This document shows, one piece after another, positions 9,264 to 18,334 of a stretch of 64,000 nt of DNA. This DNA comes from Bacteroidales bacterium. Lineage in GTDB: Bacteria > Bacteroidota > Bacteroidia > Bacteroidales > UBA932. Under the pieces are notes generated by a model. The model made no database searches, was not told the origin of the DNA, and was given only the letters and a program-made list of their open reading frames with translations. The stretch is from contig JAGCCX010000061.1 in the NCBI GenBank assembly GCA_017651465.1, forward strand, positions 1 through 64,000. The letters are read 5' to 3'. Position 1 is the first letter of the stretch; each line of letters starts with the position of its first letter. Made by a program: the position numbers and the translations under genes.

Positions 9264-9271
9264 AATATAAA
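9264..9271 (-). promoter_or_regulatory. Promoter -7 box for the 2-hydroxyacid dehydrogenase
   Basis: TATATTTG matches the Bacteroidota -7 consensus TAnnTTTG on the minus strand, 23 bases before the ATG at 9240. A TTTTG lies about 24 bases further upstream, slightly wider than ideal. Confidence 0.65.
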
Positions 9272-9302
9272 AAAATGCATTTTTAATTAAGGACAAAAGT
9301 GC

Positions 9303-9310
9303 TAAATTCG
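9303..9310 (+). promoter_or_regulatory. Weak promoter -7 box for the lipoprotein/barrel pair
   Basis: TAAATTCG is one mismatch from TAnnTTTG and lies 28 bases before the ATG at 9339. It is divergent from the 9264-9271 box and no convincing -33 element is seen. Confidence 0.4.
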
Positions 9311-9338
9311 CGTTTCGATATTTAATACTAAACTAAAT

Positions 9339-10517
9339 ATGAAGAGATTATTGTTTATCCTTTTGTTTCTAAGTGTTTTGTCCGCTTGCAATTCTTATAT
9401 GCAATACGACATCTCGGAGGGAATCAACAAGGAAGTGACTCTGTTCCAAGATGGGATTACCGTTCCCATCGGCAGCATAGGGCCCCTGACCATAGGCTCC
9501 AGCCTTAACGGGAACAGCAAGATCAGTGGTGCTGTGGGCCTGATAGCCAATTATTTAAAAGTCGGACCTGACGGAAATATGATTCTGGAGGATACCGGCA
9601 GCATCTTCAAGATCAGCGTCTATGAACTGGAGAGGGAGGCAAAAGATGTAAGCGCTCCCTTCAAATGGTCTCCAGGCTACGCAAAAGGTTCTCCTTCAGG
9701 GATGGCTGCGGCGCTCGGCTTAGTGGGATTGATGGTCACCGACCAGAAGATTGAAATCAGCGCCTCCAATCCTCTTTTCAACGAGGTGCCTGTGACCTGC
9801 GATGCTTCTTTTACTTGCTATGATTCCATCTATCAGCTGTCATATCAGGGTAAGATTCCGGCTCTCTCTTCGATAACGCTGGAGGGCAGAAGCAACAATG
9901 CCAAGCTGGCATCGGTCGAATTGCCCCCGGATATCTACGACAGAGTCGGCTCCATTTCTTTGGAGGGACTGACTTTCAGTTTACCTGCAGATCCGGTTTC
10001 TTATCTTGCCGACCGCAATGGCAATCTCTTCTTTGAATTCAATTACAAGCATACTTGCGGCGTAGCGGTCGGGGAAAAATTCAACCTCCCCTTGACAGAT
10101 ATCAAGATAGATAATGTCAAGCTGCCGCTCGGGCAATTCCGCTTGTCCGACTGCACCATAGATGTCGAACTGGAAAACAGCCTCCCTCTTTCGGTAACTA
10201 TAGATAATGTCCGTGTCCTCAAGCATAAAGATTCTGAAGGGGAGCCCGATGAGGTGGATGAAAATATCAAAGTGAGCGTCAGCGAGACCGTTCCCGGAGG
10301 CTCACTGGAGCATCCTGCAAGCTTGCCCCTGACTCTTTCCATCGCGGCTGCAGAGGGGACGATTCCGGATATTGAAGGCATTCTCCTGAATATATCCATA
10401 TCCGCCCAGCCGGGTCTGGGGCCGGTACGCCTTGCCGGAAAACAGGGGCTGTATATAAAGTCATCTTGCGCCACAATTAAAGACGGCATCACCATCCCTC
10501 AAGAACTGTCACTATGA
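9339..10517 (+). CDS. Predicted lipoprotein of unknown function
   Basis: I do not recognise a named domain in this 392-residue protein. It opens with a lipoprotein signal, MKRLLFILLFLSVLSAC, with the lipobox cysteine at residue 17, so it is exported and lipid-anchored. The body is rich in serine, glycine and alternating hydrophobic residues, as expected for beta-sheet domains, with no cysteine pattern or catalytic motif. The stop overlaps the ATG of the DUF5723 barrel gene by four bases. The two are therefore a co-translated pair, probably acting together at the outer membrane; that role is inference. Confidence 0.75.
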   Translation: MKRLLFILLFLSVLSACNSYMQYDISEGINKEVTLFQDGITVPIGSIGPLTIGSSLNGNSKISGAVGLIANYLKVGPDGNMILEDTGSIFKISVYELEREAKDVSAPFKWSPGYAKGSPSGMAAALGLVGLMVTDQKIEISASNPLFNEVPVTCDASFTCYDSIYQLSYQGKIPALSSITLEGRSNNAKLASVELPPDIYDRVGSISLEGLTFSLPADPVSYLADRNGNLFFEFNYKHTCGVAVGEKFNLPLTDIKIDNVKLPLGQFRLSDCTIDVELENSLPLSVTIDNVRVLKHKDSEGEPDEVDENIKVSVSETVPGGSLEHPASLPLTLSIAAAEGTIPDIEGILLNISISAQPGLGPVRLAGKQGLYIKSSCATIKDGITIPQELSL

Positions 10518-11872
10518 AAAAAACTATAGTTTCCATCATTTTAGCGCTGCTTTGTTCGGCACTTTCCCTCCAGGCCCAGAGTTTCCATCAGGGATTATTC
10601 CTCGACGGATACAGGCTCAATTACCGCTACAACCCCGCTATGGGCAATGAATCCGACTTCCTTAGTGTGGGGCAGTGGTCGCACCAGAGTATCAACAACG
10701 TAGGCGCCGCCAACTTTTTGTTCCCTACGGATCAGGGCCTTGTCACAGGCCTTCATTCATTGATTTCTCCCGAGGAATTCCTCGGCCCTATACCCGATAA
10801 TAGTTGTATACGTTCAAATATCAACATCAACCTCTTCTCGTACGGATTTGCCAAGGATGATAATTATCATACCATCGAGGCCAATGTCCGCGCCCTTTAC
10901 GGCGTGACGCTTCCCAAGGGTATTTTTACCATTCTGAAGCTTGGTAACGGTGAGGGTTCATACGACCTCGGAGGAATGAACTTGAATGGCAGCGCCTATG
11001 CCGAGCTTGCATACGGTTATTCCCGAAAGCTCTCCGACGTAGTGTCCCTTGGCTTCAGGGCCAAACTGCTTGTTGGCGTGGAAGCCCTGAATTACAATGT
11101 GTCCCAGCTTGACCTCAAATTCAACCAGGACGATATGACTATGGTGCTGGACGCCGATCTCGACCTTACCAGTCGCTGGAGCAAGATTCATCCCGACGAG
11201 GACGGATACTACAGGCTCGACCTCGGCAGCCTCAGTTCGAAAGACAGGTGGAGGCTTCCTTCAGGAGCCGGTCTAGCCCTGGACTTGGGCCTTGTATTGA
11301 CTCCGGTGGAAGGGCTTACCATTTCTGCTTCCCTGACCGATCTGGGAGGCATCCTGTGGTATTATGGTAATGCCGGAAAATCCAAGGGGACAAGCACTTT
11401 CAGCGGGCTCAAGGACCTCCAGCTCGAAAGCATTAAAAACGGCGAGATAATGGATAACCTCAAGGCCGTCGGTAAGGACTTCGCGTCCTCTATGTTGATA
11501 AAGGAGGTGAAATCAAGGACCCTTTTGACCCCGGTTCCATTCAACGCCGACCTTGCCGTAAAATATGAGCTTCCTTTCTACCGGCCACTGGCAGTGGGCT
11601 TGACCGGCAATTATATGGCCTACAGTGGCATTCCTTACTACGAAGGCCGCTTTGCGCTTTCCTGGAATCCCTGCAAGTTCTTCGGTATAGTGGGGGACAT
11701 AGGTTTCGGCAGCCTGAACGAGGTTTACAGCGTGGCGGTCAATGCCGGAATCGGACGCTTCCGCGCGACTGCAGGCTTCAGTAACGGTTTCGGGGGCAAC
11801 ATACCCTATACAAGTACTCCTTTGCTGCCACGCAACAAAGTGCTCACCGTCGGCCTTACCTACGATATTTAG
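10514..11872 (+). CDS. DUF5723-like exported beta-barrel protein
   Basis: A 452-residue exported protein with a Sec signal ending ALSLQAQ near residue 22. It then shows NYRYNPAMG and many amphipathic beta strands, ending in an aromatic/hydrophobic strand (GLTYDI) typical of outer-membrane barrels. The N-terminal pattern (FLDGYRLNYRYNPA, then SPEEFLGPI) recurs in the gene at 47733-49040 (FLDNHVYSYRINPA, then SPETFLAGI), so the two are paralogues. I assign the DUF5723 family from recall of such Bacteroidota proteins; function is unknown. It overlaps the upstream lipoprotein gene by ATGA. Confidence 0.75.
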   Translation: MKKTIVSIILALLCSALSLQAQSFHQGLFLDGYRLNYRYNPAMGNESDFLSVGQWSHQSINNVGAANFLFPTDQGLVTGLHSLISPEEFLGPIPDNSCIRSNININLFSYGFAKDDNYHTIEANVRALYGVTLPKGIFTILKLGNGEGSYDLGGMNLNGSAYAELAYGYSRKLSDVVSLGFRAKLLVGVEALNYNVSQLDLKFNQDDMTMVLDADLDLTSRWSKIHPDEDGYYRLDLGSLSSKDRWRLPSGAGLALDLGLVLTPVEGLTISASLTDLGGILWYYGNAGKSKGTSTFSGLKDLQLESIKNGEIMDNLKAVGKDFASSMLIKEVKSRTLLTPVPFNADLAVKYELPFYRPLAVGLTGNYMAYSGIPYYEGRFALSWNPCKFFGIVGDIGFGSLNEVYSVAVNAGIGRFRATAGFSNGFGGNIPYTSTPLLPRNKVLTVGLTYDI

Positions 11873-11884
11873 CGGCTCCGGAGT

Positions 11885-12352
11885 TCAGGTGTGCCCCTGG
11901 AGGCGTCTCCAGAACCTCGAGGTGATATCCTTACGGTGATAATATAAACGCTGATTGGTGTCCGGATTGTTGAGCGGACCGCGGGCCTCGATATAGGGGC
12001 CCGTTTTTACGTAGTCGAACAATTCGAAAAACTCCGGCTCTACACTTTCACGGCCGCTGTAAACCGCGGTTTCTATGCCCGGGTATGTGTTTTTGATGTG
12101 GCGGGAGAGGCGCAGGAGGGCCTCCGTGTCTTTGCCCTCGCCCAGGAACAGGAAGCAGGTGACTCCGAAGTTGTCGGCAATCAGGGCGTCGATGATTTGG
12201 GGCGTGAGTTCTTGACCTATGTCGTTTTTCAGGAAGGGGGAGTGGCATCCAGGGCAATTACCCCGGCAGTTGGATATTTCAACTGCCAGGGTAACGCGGT
12301 CGGGAATTTCCTCTATGACGATGTCCGTCAGCTCAGGAACGTACTTCAGCAT
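11885..12352 (-). CDS. nrdG: Anaerobic ribonucleotide reductase activating protein (radical SAM)
   Basis: NrdG uses S-adenosylmethionine and a [4Fe-4S] cluster to generate the glycyl radical on NrdD. The cluster motif CxxxCxxC is at Cys29, Cys33 and Cys36. With the start at ATG 12352 the protein has 155 residues, the usual NrdG length; an upstream extension in the same frame would run into nrdD and is not needed. It overlaps the nrdD stop by 20 bases and follows it in the same operon. Strictly anaerobic dNTP synthesis fits a gut anaerobe. Confidence 0.93.
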   Translation of the reverse strand: MLKYVPELTDIVIEEIPDRVTLAVEISNCRGNCPGCHSPFLKNDIGQELTPQIIDALIADNFGVTCFLFLGEGKDTEALLRLSRHIKNTYPGIETAVYSGRESVEPEFFELFDYVKTGPYIEARGPLNNPDTNQRLYYHRKDITSRFWRRLQGHT

Positions 12353-14540
12353 CCTTAGGAGTGTAGTAACGGTGCTCGGCCTCGATCTGGCGCGGCTCTG
12401 CAAAGCTGGATACACGCTTCAGGTAACCGATGACACGGGTAAGATAGTCGAGGTTCTCGCTGCCGCACTTGGGGCACTTCGTAAGGGTATCCTTGCTGAT
12501 GTATCCGCAGTCGTTGCAAACGGTGTTGCGGCAGTTGAAGGTAAAGTAGTTGGTGCCGTAGTGGGCCGCTACCTTGAGCAGCTGGCGGTACTGATCTTTG
12601 CTGAGGTGCTCGGCAATGTTCATATGCAGGGCGGAACCTCCGTCGAGATACTTGACGAAGTCTTCGCCGTGGAGCTTGAATTTGTCGATCATCGACACGC
12701 TCTCATCCTCGGGATTGTAGAAGTAGGAGCTGTAGAGGTTGTGCTTGGAGGACACGAAATATCCGTCCTTCTTATCCCACTTGTAGTTCTTTGCGGCAAG
12801 GTTCTCGGCGGGCACGAATTCGGTGTTGAACATAGCGTCCGGGGTCTTGTCCTTGCGGTTGGCGATGTTGATGGTCTCGAGGATGGTATTTACGAAAGCG
12901 CCGTATTCGGGATTGGGCGATACTTCCAGGCCGAGGAATTCGGCGGCCTCGGTAAGGCCGTTTACACCCACCGTGAGGTACTGGCGCTTCATATCGATGA
13001 AGCCGGCCTTGTAAACATCCAGCATTTCAGCCTTCAGGAAGTCCTTGATGATCTCGTTGAAAGCGATCTGGTACTTGTGTACGCGCTCGGTCATCTCGCG
13101 GATGTCCTTGCTGATAAAGTTGGTGTAGAGGTCGTCTTTGTCGTAGAAGTTGCTGACGGGGTTGAGGGGCTTGCCGGCCTCGAGGTGCACGCCGCGCCTC
13201 TCGGCGAAATAGCGGCGCACGGAGTCCTGGATGAGGCGGTTGAGGTTGATGGTCATAACCGACTTGGAACCGGTGCTCACGGAAGCCGTACCCATAGAAT
13301 ACTGGTGGGTGGTATGGTTGTGGCTTGCATCCTCCATATCCTTGAGGGAGTTGCGCAGACGGCAGCAGCTGCTCAGGGAGTCGGGGCTGTTGGACAGGTA
13401 GCAGAAGAAACTGTGCCCCTTGGACCACATTTCGGCGGTAAAGTCGGCATAGTCCGGGTCGGCGAAGTCGTCGGCTCCGTCGGTCAGCAGGGCCATAGTC
13501 TCCACGGGGAAGGTGAGGATGTAGTGGTTGCGCTCCTCGTTGAACCAGTTCATAAAATGCTTCTGGAGCCAGTTGAGGGTATCCCATTTGGGAGCCGTTC
13601 CGTCGGGGAAGCGGAAATCGCCGAATACGCCCTCGAAATAGGGCTTGTCGAAGTAGCCGATGTTCCAGAACACGGTCTGGTAGCCGCGGTTGCCTGCGGG
13701 CATATTCATCGAATGGACTACCTGCTGGAAGTAGTTGTCGATTACCTTGACTAGGGTGCGCTTCTTGACATTGATCTCCACCACCTCGTCGAGGTGCTCG
13801 AGATAGTCGTCGCCGTAGTCCTTGCGGACGAAGTAATCGAAGTACATCAGGAACTCCGGAGTGGCCACCGCGCCCATAAACTGGGAGGATACCGAATACA
13901 CCAGGTTGATGAATTCCCCGCAGAAGCTCTTCAGGTCGGTAGGTGCTACGGATACACCGCCGAGCTCCTTGAGGCCGCTGATGAGGAAAGGATACATAGT
14001 TATGGCAACGCAGTAAGGGAAGCCGGGAGTACCGCTCTCGTCGTGCTTGTAAAGCACGTGCGATTCCAGGTCCTTGAGGTACTGGTCGGCAAGATGACGG
14101 CCGTAGAGGGTCTTGATCTTGTCGCACATAATATAGCGGTTCTGCTTGATGTTGTTCTCCTTGTAGAGCTCGTTGCCAAGGGTGACGATGTTCTTGCGGG
14201 TCACGTTGGCATTGGCGTCGAACTTGGATCCGGAGGCGGCGTTGGTAGCGGCGATATAGTCTTTGATGAAGTCCCTCTTCTTGCGGAGGTCGAGGTCGGC
14301 ATCGAACTTCTCGATGTAAGCGAGCGCCACCTTCTTGTTGATGGACATCAGTGAGTCCACCACCTGGCGGCGGATTTCGGAGGAGTAGATTCCGTCGTAG
14401 ATGTAAAGGTTGTTGATGATAGACACGACGATCGCGTCGTCGCAATATTGACCAGCGGTTTTGTATGCCTCGTGAATACCACGGGCCAGCTTCGCTTTGT
14501 CGTACTCTTCAATCGAGCCGTTGGTTTTACGTACGTCCAT
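12333..14540 (-). CDS. nrdD: Anaerobic ribonucleoside-triphosphate reductase (glycyl radical enzyme)
   Basis: This is a 735-residue class III ribonucleotide reductase. An ATP-cone allosteric domain fills about the first 90 residues (VRKTNGSIEEYDKAKLARGI). The zinc ribbon is visible as CNDC and CPKC near 675-695, and the glycyl radical motif RVIGYL places the radical Gly near 705, close to the C-terminus as in the family. It has its own promoter (14579-14586) and is followed by the activase nrdG with a 20-base overlap. Confidence 0.96.
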   Translation of the reverse strand: MDVRKTNGSIEEYDKAKLARGIHEAYKTAGQYCDDAIVVSIINNLYIYDGIYSSEIRRQVVDSLMSINKKVALAYIEKFDADLDLRKKRDFIKDYIAATNAASGSKFDANANVTRKNIVTLGNELYKENNIKQNRYIMCDKIKTLYGRHLADQYLKDLESHVLYKHDESGTPGFPYCVAITMYPFLISGLKELGGVSVAPTDLKSFCGEFINLVYSVSSQFMGAVATPEFLMYFDYFVRKDYGDDYLEHLDEVVEINVKKRTLVKVIDNYFQQVVHSMNMPAGNRGYQTVFWNIGYFDKPYFEGVFGDFRFPDGTAPKWDTLNWLQKHFMNWFNEERNHYILTFPVETMALLTDGADDFADPDYADFTAEMWSKGHSFFCYLSNSPDSLSSCCRLRNSLKDMEDASHNHTTHQYSMGTASVSTGSKSVMTINLNRLIQDSVRRYFAERRGVHLEAGKPLNPVSNFYDKDDLYTNFISKDIREMTERVHKYQIAFNEIIKDFLKAEMLDVYKAGFIDMKRQYLTVGVNGLTEAAEFLGLEVSPNPEYGAFVNTILETINIANRKDKTPDAMFNTEFVPAENLAAKNYKWDKKDGYFVSSKHNLYSSYFYNPEDESVSMIDKFKLHGEDFVKYLDGGSALHMNIAEHLSKDQYRQLLKVAAHYGTNYFTFNCRNTVCNDCGYISKDTLTKCPKCGSENLDYLTRVIGYLKRVSSFAEPRQIEAEHRYYTPKDAEVRS

Positions 14541-14578
14541 TATTCAGTGATTTTGTTAAAGCATTGGTTAGCGGTTGA

Positions 14579-14586
14579 CAAATTTA
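14579..14586 (-). promoter_or_regulatory. Promoter -7 box for nrdDG
   Basis: TAAATTTG on the minus strand matches TAnnTTTG and lies 38 bases before the nrdD ATG, leaving a normal leader. No clear -33 TTTG is seen at the expected distance. Confidence 0.6.
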
Positions 14587-14640
14587 GCCAATAGAATTAT
14601 CTAAAAAATCACTATGCGTAAGAAGTTTTCAACGCACTTA

Positions 14641-14672
14641 TAAACAACGGCCCCCAGCAGTGCCGGAGGCCG
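14641..14672 (-). terminator. Probable intrinsic terminator after the FAD-dependent oxidoreductase
   Basis: On the minus strand an 8-bp GC-rich stem (CGGCCTCC pairing with GGGGGCCG, one U-G wobble) encloses a 9-base loop and is followed by TTGTTT. It lies about 40 bases past the stop of the gene ending at 14713 and upstream of the nrdD promoter. Confidence 0.6.
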
Positions 14673-14712
14673 ATTTCGGATACGAACGGAATGGGTTGAA
14701 AAGCCGCCAGAG

Positions 14713-16566
14713 TTAAAGCGCGTCGAAGGCGAAAACGTGTCCTTTTCCGCCTCCCCAGGTGTCGGTTACCACCAGGCGCAAGGCGTCGGCTTTTACGGGT
14801 TCGAAGCTGATCTTGTTGAGCCTTACATAGTTAAGGGGACACTCATAGACTGTCGTCCATTTTCCTTCGACCCGGGCCTCGACGCGGTATGCCTTGGTCA
14901 TCATCCAGGGGACGCTCACCCTCTCGGTGGTAGCTTCAAGCTTGCGCATACGCTTCGAGCGGATTTTGAACATCGAATCGAATATTATGCGGGCGCCGCT
15001 TATCGTGACGGGCTTCTTCCAGTTATACTCTATAGAGGTGTCGCCGGGCTCCACCCACACGCCGTTGTCTTTACCGTCCCACTGGCGGTCGATACCGTTG
15101 CGCAGCGATTCGTTGACCGATGATGTGCGGGCACTCAAGGTCAGGTCCGAAGGTTTGCGCCAGCGGTAGGGAAGCATACAGTCGTCGTCTTCGAGCATTG
15201 CCTGGACTTCCTTTATATATTTCGCGCGCACTTCGGCGGGGGATACTCCCTCCCTGAGAGCCACTGCAGCGCCGGTGCCGCAAGCCTGGCCGAGCAGGGC
15301 GGTGGTGGCCATCACGCGGGTGGCGGAAAGCCCCATATGGGTGCAGGATATATCACGTCCGGCGAACATCAGGTTGGGGACGTTGATGGAATACAGGCAG
15401 TCGAAAGGAATCCCGAAATAGTCGGGGCACTTGTATTCTACGCTTATGCGTCCTTTCTTATGGAAAGCCTCGGGATCGTGGTCGTCGAGGGACCAGCCGC
15501 CGTAAGCTACCACATCCTCGAAGTGGCCTCCGGACAAAACGTCGTTTTGAGTAAGGATATGAGGCCCGATGAAGCGGGTGGATTCACGCTTGCCGGGCAG
15601 CGAGCCTATCCAGTCAAGCTCGTAGCCGTTGCAGCGGCCGTCGGGATTGTTCTTCATATATTCCCATATTCCATAGGCGATGCGCTTCAGCTCATACTGG
15701 ATGTCGGGAGCGTCAAATATGGTATCCATCGTTCCTCCGAATTCGATCCACCAGAAGTTGTTGTCCTTGGGACTGTAAATGCGCTTGTAATTGAATTTTA
15801 CACCGGGAATCGTGGATTTGGGCGTATCGTAATCGAAGTCTGCGTCGGTGAAGTGATAGGCCCAGTCGGGAGCGATGAACGGGTGGTCTTCATCGGTCTT
15901 GCGGAGTTGGAGCAAGATGGAGTTGCCCATAGTGTGGCTGTCTCCGCCTTCGTGCAGGGCATTCTCGCCGAATTCCTCGGGAAACTCACGTCCGCGGCGG
16001 AACTTTGCTCCGCTCAGGCGCAGGATGCCGTCGCCGGTGCAGTCGGCGAAGAGCTTGCCCTTGACCAGATAGCGGGTATAGGCGTTGATATTCCACGCCT
16101 TGACGGCAGCTATGCGCTCCCCGTCCATCACCACGTCTTCTACGGAAGTGTTCAAGAGCAACTTGATATTAGGTTCGCTAACTACCGTCGTGTAAATGAC
16201 ATCGTCCCAGAGAGTATATCTCTGGAGCGGGTTGTAGTAGAAATTTCTCAGCTGCATCTCTTCGAGTATGCCGGCCTCTTGATACTGGTCTTTGAGAACG
16301 CCCACTATACCCATACGCATTTCGCTTGAAGCGTTGCCGCCGAGCACCGGGCGGTCCTGGATCAGAATTACTGAAGTACCGTGCCTTGCAGCAGAAACTG
16401 CGGCACACACTCCGGCGAGTCCTCCACCGGCCACTATAAAGTCGGCCTCCAGAGTTACGTCTTTGATGGTTTTGGAGTTTTGCTCGGTAAGCATCTCCTG
16501 CGCTCCTACCTGAAAGGGGAGCGAGAGCAAAAGCAGTAAGGCGGCTAGCCTGTGGATTTTCTTCAT
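14713..16566 (-). CDS. Exported FAD-dependent oxidoreductase with C-terminal beta domain
   Basis: A 617-residue protein with a Sec signal peptide (MKKIHRLAALLLLLS..GAQ). A Rossmann FAD motif AGGGLAG follows near residues 46-52, then GGNASSEMRMG, typical of the FAD_oxidored family. The last 110 residues look like a beta-sandwich (repeated VRLNKISFEPV, ALRLVV segments), possibly F5/8-type or carbohydrate-binding like. Export of a flavoenzyme by Sec is unusual but known for this family in Bacteroidota, where members often occur near glycan-use genes. None is adjacent here, so the substrate is unknown. Start chosen at ATG 16566; an in-frame TTG at 16590 lies in the promoter box. Confidence 0.85.
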   Translation of the reverse strand: MKKIHRLAALLLLLSLPFQVGAQEMLTEQNSKTIKDVTLEADFIVAGGGLAGVCAAVSAARHGTSVILIQDRPVLGGNASSEMRMGIVGVLKDQYQEAGILEEMQLRNFYYNPLQRYTLWDDVIYTTVVSEPNIKLLLNTSVEDVVMDGERIAAVKAWNINAYTRYLVKGKLFADCTGDGILRLSGAKFRRGREFPEEFGENALHEGGDSHTMGNSILLQLRKTDEDHPFIAPDWAYHFTDADFDYDTPKSTIPGVKFNYKRIYSPKDNNFWWIEFGGTMDTIFDAPDIQYELKRIAYGIWEYMKNNPDGRCNGYELDWIGSLPGKRESTRFIGPHILTQNDVLSGGHFEDVVAYGGWSLDDHDPEAFHKKGRISVEYKCPDYFGIPFDCLYSINVPNLMFAGRDISCTHMGLSATRVMATTALLGQACGTGAAVALREGVSPAEVRAKYIKEVQAMLEDDDCMLPYRWRKPSDLTLSARTSSVNESLRNGIDRQWDGKDNGVWVEPGDTSIEYNWKKPVTISGARIIFDSMFKIRSKRMRKLEATTERVSVPWMMTKAYRVEARVEGKWTTVYECPLNYVRLNKISFEPVKADALRLVVTDTWGGGKGHVFAFDAL

Positions 16567-16587
16567 AAGATATTCAATGTTTTTTCG

Positions 16588-16595
16588 CAAATATA
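16588..16595 (-). promoter_or_regulatory. Promoter -7 box for the FAD-dependent oxidoreductase
   Basis: TATATTTG on the minus strand, 21 bases before the ATG at 16566. It sits three bases from the divergent box at 16599-16606, so the two promoters may compete for polymerase. Confidence 0.65.
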
Positions 16596-16598
16596 AGT

Positions 16599-16606
16599 TA
16601 TATTTG
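16599..16606 (+). promoter_or_regulatory. Promoter -7 box for the HerA-like ATPase gene
   Basis: TATATTTG on the plus strand, 19 bases before the ATG at 16626. It is back-to-back with the minus-strand box at 16588-16595. Confidence 0.65.
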
Positions 16607-16625
16607 TCAAAAATTATACCTGATT

Positions 16626-18296
16626 ATGTATACTTCCAGCAACGGACTCTACGTCGCACACGGCCCCAACGGCCCAATAAGCATCACAGGAAAAATGGCC
16701 AACAGGCACGGACTTATCGCCGGAGCTACCGGTACCGGTAAAACGGTTACCCTTCAGGTTCTGGCCGAGACGTTCAGCCAGGCCGGCGTGCCCTGTTTTA
16801 TGGCAGATATGAAAGGAGACTTGAGCGGCATCAGCCAGACCGGCCGTATGTCGGGTTTCATTGAGAAGCGCTGCGCCGAATTCGGCATAGTGGATCCGCA
16901 ATTCGCTCCCAACCCGACCCGTTTCTACGATGTTTTCGGCGAGCAGGGGCACCCTATGCGCACCACCATCTCCAATATGGGCCCGCAGCTTCTCAGCCGC
17001 CTTATGGGCCTGAATGATGTGCAGTCCGGCGTGCTGGAGATCATTTTCAAGGTTGCCGACGACAAGGGCCTCCTTCTCATCGACCTCAAGGACCTCCGCT
17101 CTATGCTGGCATATGTGGACGAGCACGCCGCCGAACTGCGCGCGGACTATGGAAACGTGACCTCTATGACCATCGGCGCCATACAGCGCGCGCTGCTTGG
17201 CCTTGAAAACGAGGGAGCCGAGCGTTTCTTCGCCGAGCCTTCGTTCGATATCCAGGATCTTTTCGCAGTCGAGAACGGAAGGGGAGTTATGAGCGTGCTT
17301 GCAGCCGACAAGCTGATGCTGAATCCCAAGCTCTATTCCACTTTCCTCCTCTGGCTTATGTCGGATATTTACGCCCGTCTTCCTGAGGTGGGCGATATGG
17401 AACTGCCCAAACTGGTGTTCTTCTTCGATGAGGCCCATACCCTCTTTACCGATACGGCGCCCGCCCTGGTCCAGAAAATCGAGCAGGTAATCCGCCTTAT
17501 CCGAAGCAAGGGTGTGGGTATTTATTTCGTGACCCAGAATCCCACCGACATTCCCGATTCCATCCTGGGACAGCTTGGTAACCGTATACAGCACGCGCTG
17601 CGCGCCTATACGCCCAAAGATATGAAAGCGGTGAAATGCGCGGCCGACACTTTCCGTCCCAACCCTGCATTCAAGACCGCCGACGCTATTTCCACTCTCG
17701 AGACGGGAGAGGCGCTGGTCAGTTTCCTTGACGAGAAAGGCGCCCCTTCAGTTGTGGAGCGTGCCCGCATATTGTTCCCTCTGAGCCAGATAGGCGCCAT
17801 CACCGAGGGCCAGAGGCTCGATATACGCAACGCATCCCCGGTAAAGGGCAAATACGACACCGTCATCGACCGGGAGTCGGCCTTCGAGATACTTCTGCTC
17901 GACCGCCAGAGGGCGGAACAGATTCAGGCCAGGCAGCAGCAGGCCATCGAGGAGCGCAAGGAGCAGACCGAACGCGAGAGGATGCAGAGGGAATACGAGC
18001 GGGAGAAGCTCGCCCTCGAAAAAGAACGCGCCGCCCAGCAAAAGCAGCAGAGCAAAGGCAAGAAGGCGGCAAAGGCCGGCATAGGTACGGTTGTTATGGG
18101 CGCTGCCCTGGGAGCTGCGGTGAGCAGTCTTTCGCGTAGCGCCGGCAATGCCGCAGCCGATGCCATCACGGGAAAGAAAAAAGACGACAAAAAGAAAACC
18201 GGCAAGAGCGCTACCGAGAAGGCGGTTTCGAGTGCTACCTCCAGCGCCATCCGCACCCTTACCCGGAGCATTCTTGGCAGCCTCATTAAGAAATAA
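16626..18296 (+). CDS. HerA-like helicase / DUF853 family ATPase
   Basis: This 556-residue protein belongs to the YjgR/DUF853 group of HerA-FtsK ATPases. Walker A GATGTGKT is at residues 33-40 and Walker B FFFDEAH near 262. The closing part (about 420-480) is a highly charged coiled coil of E, R, K and Q, followed by a low-complexity Gly/Ala/Lys tail. The cellular role of the family is not established; a DNA-linked motor is the usual guess. Translation starts at ATG 16626 with a short leader. It is first in a run with the M23, TrmO and SEC-C genes. Confidence 0.88.
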   Translation: MYTSSNGLYVAHGPNGPISITGKMANRHGLIAGATGTGKTVTLQVLAETFSQAGVPCFMADMKGDLSGISQTGRMSGFIEKRCAEFGIVDPQFAPNPTRFYDVFGEQGHPMRTTISNMGPQLLSRLMGLNDVQSGVLEIIFKVADDKGLLLIDLKDLRSMLAYVDEHAAELRADYGNVTSMTIGAIQRALLGLENEGAERFFAEPSFDIQDLFAVENGRGVMSVLAADKLMLNPKLYSTFLLWLMSDIYARLPEVGDMELPKLVFFFDEAHTLFTDTAPALVQKIEQVIRLIRSKGVGIYFVTQNPTDIPDSILGQLGNRIQHALRAYTPKDMKAVKCAADTFRPNPAFKTADAISTLETGEALVSFLDEKGAPSVVERARILFPLSQIGAITEGQRLDIRNASPVKGKYDTVIDRESAFEILLLDRQRAEQIQARQQQAIEERKEQTERERMQREYEREKLALEKERAAQQKQQSKGKKAAKAGIGTVVMGAALGAAVSSLSRSAGNAAADAITGKKKDDKKKTGKSATEKAVSSATSSAIRTLTRSILGSLIKK

Positions 18297-18334
18297 GCTT
18301 GTTTCGGGCGTTTGAGGCGGAACCATCTTTTAAA

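Noticed and set aside
9241..9264. Longer N-terminus of the 2-hydroxyacid dehydrogenase from TTG 9264
   Set aside because: That TTG is the TTTG of the -7 promoter box, so it would not be in the mRNA.
12219..13754. Long open frame antisense to nrdD
   Set aside because: Codon-bias shadow; low-complexity hydrophobic/valine-rich product with no recognisable domain, opposite a well-conserved reductase.
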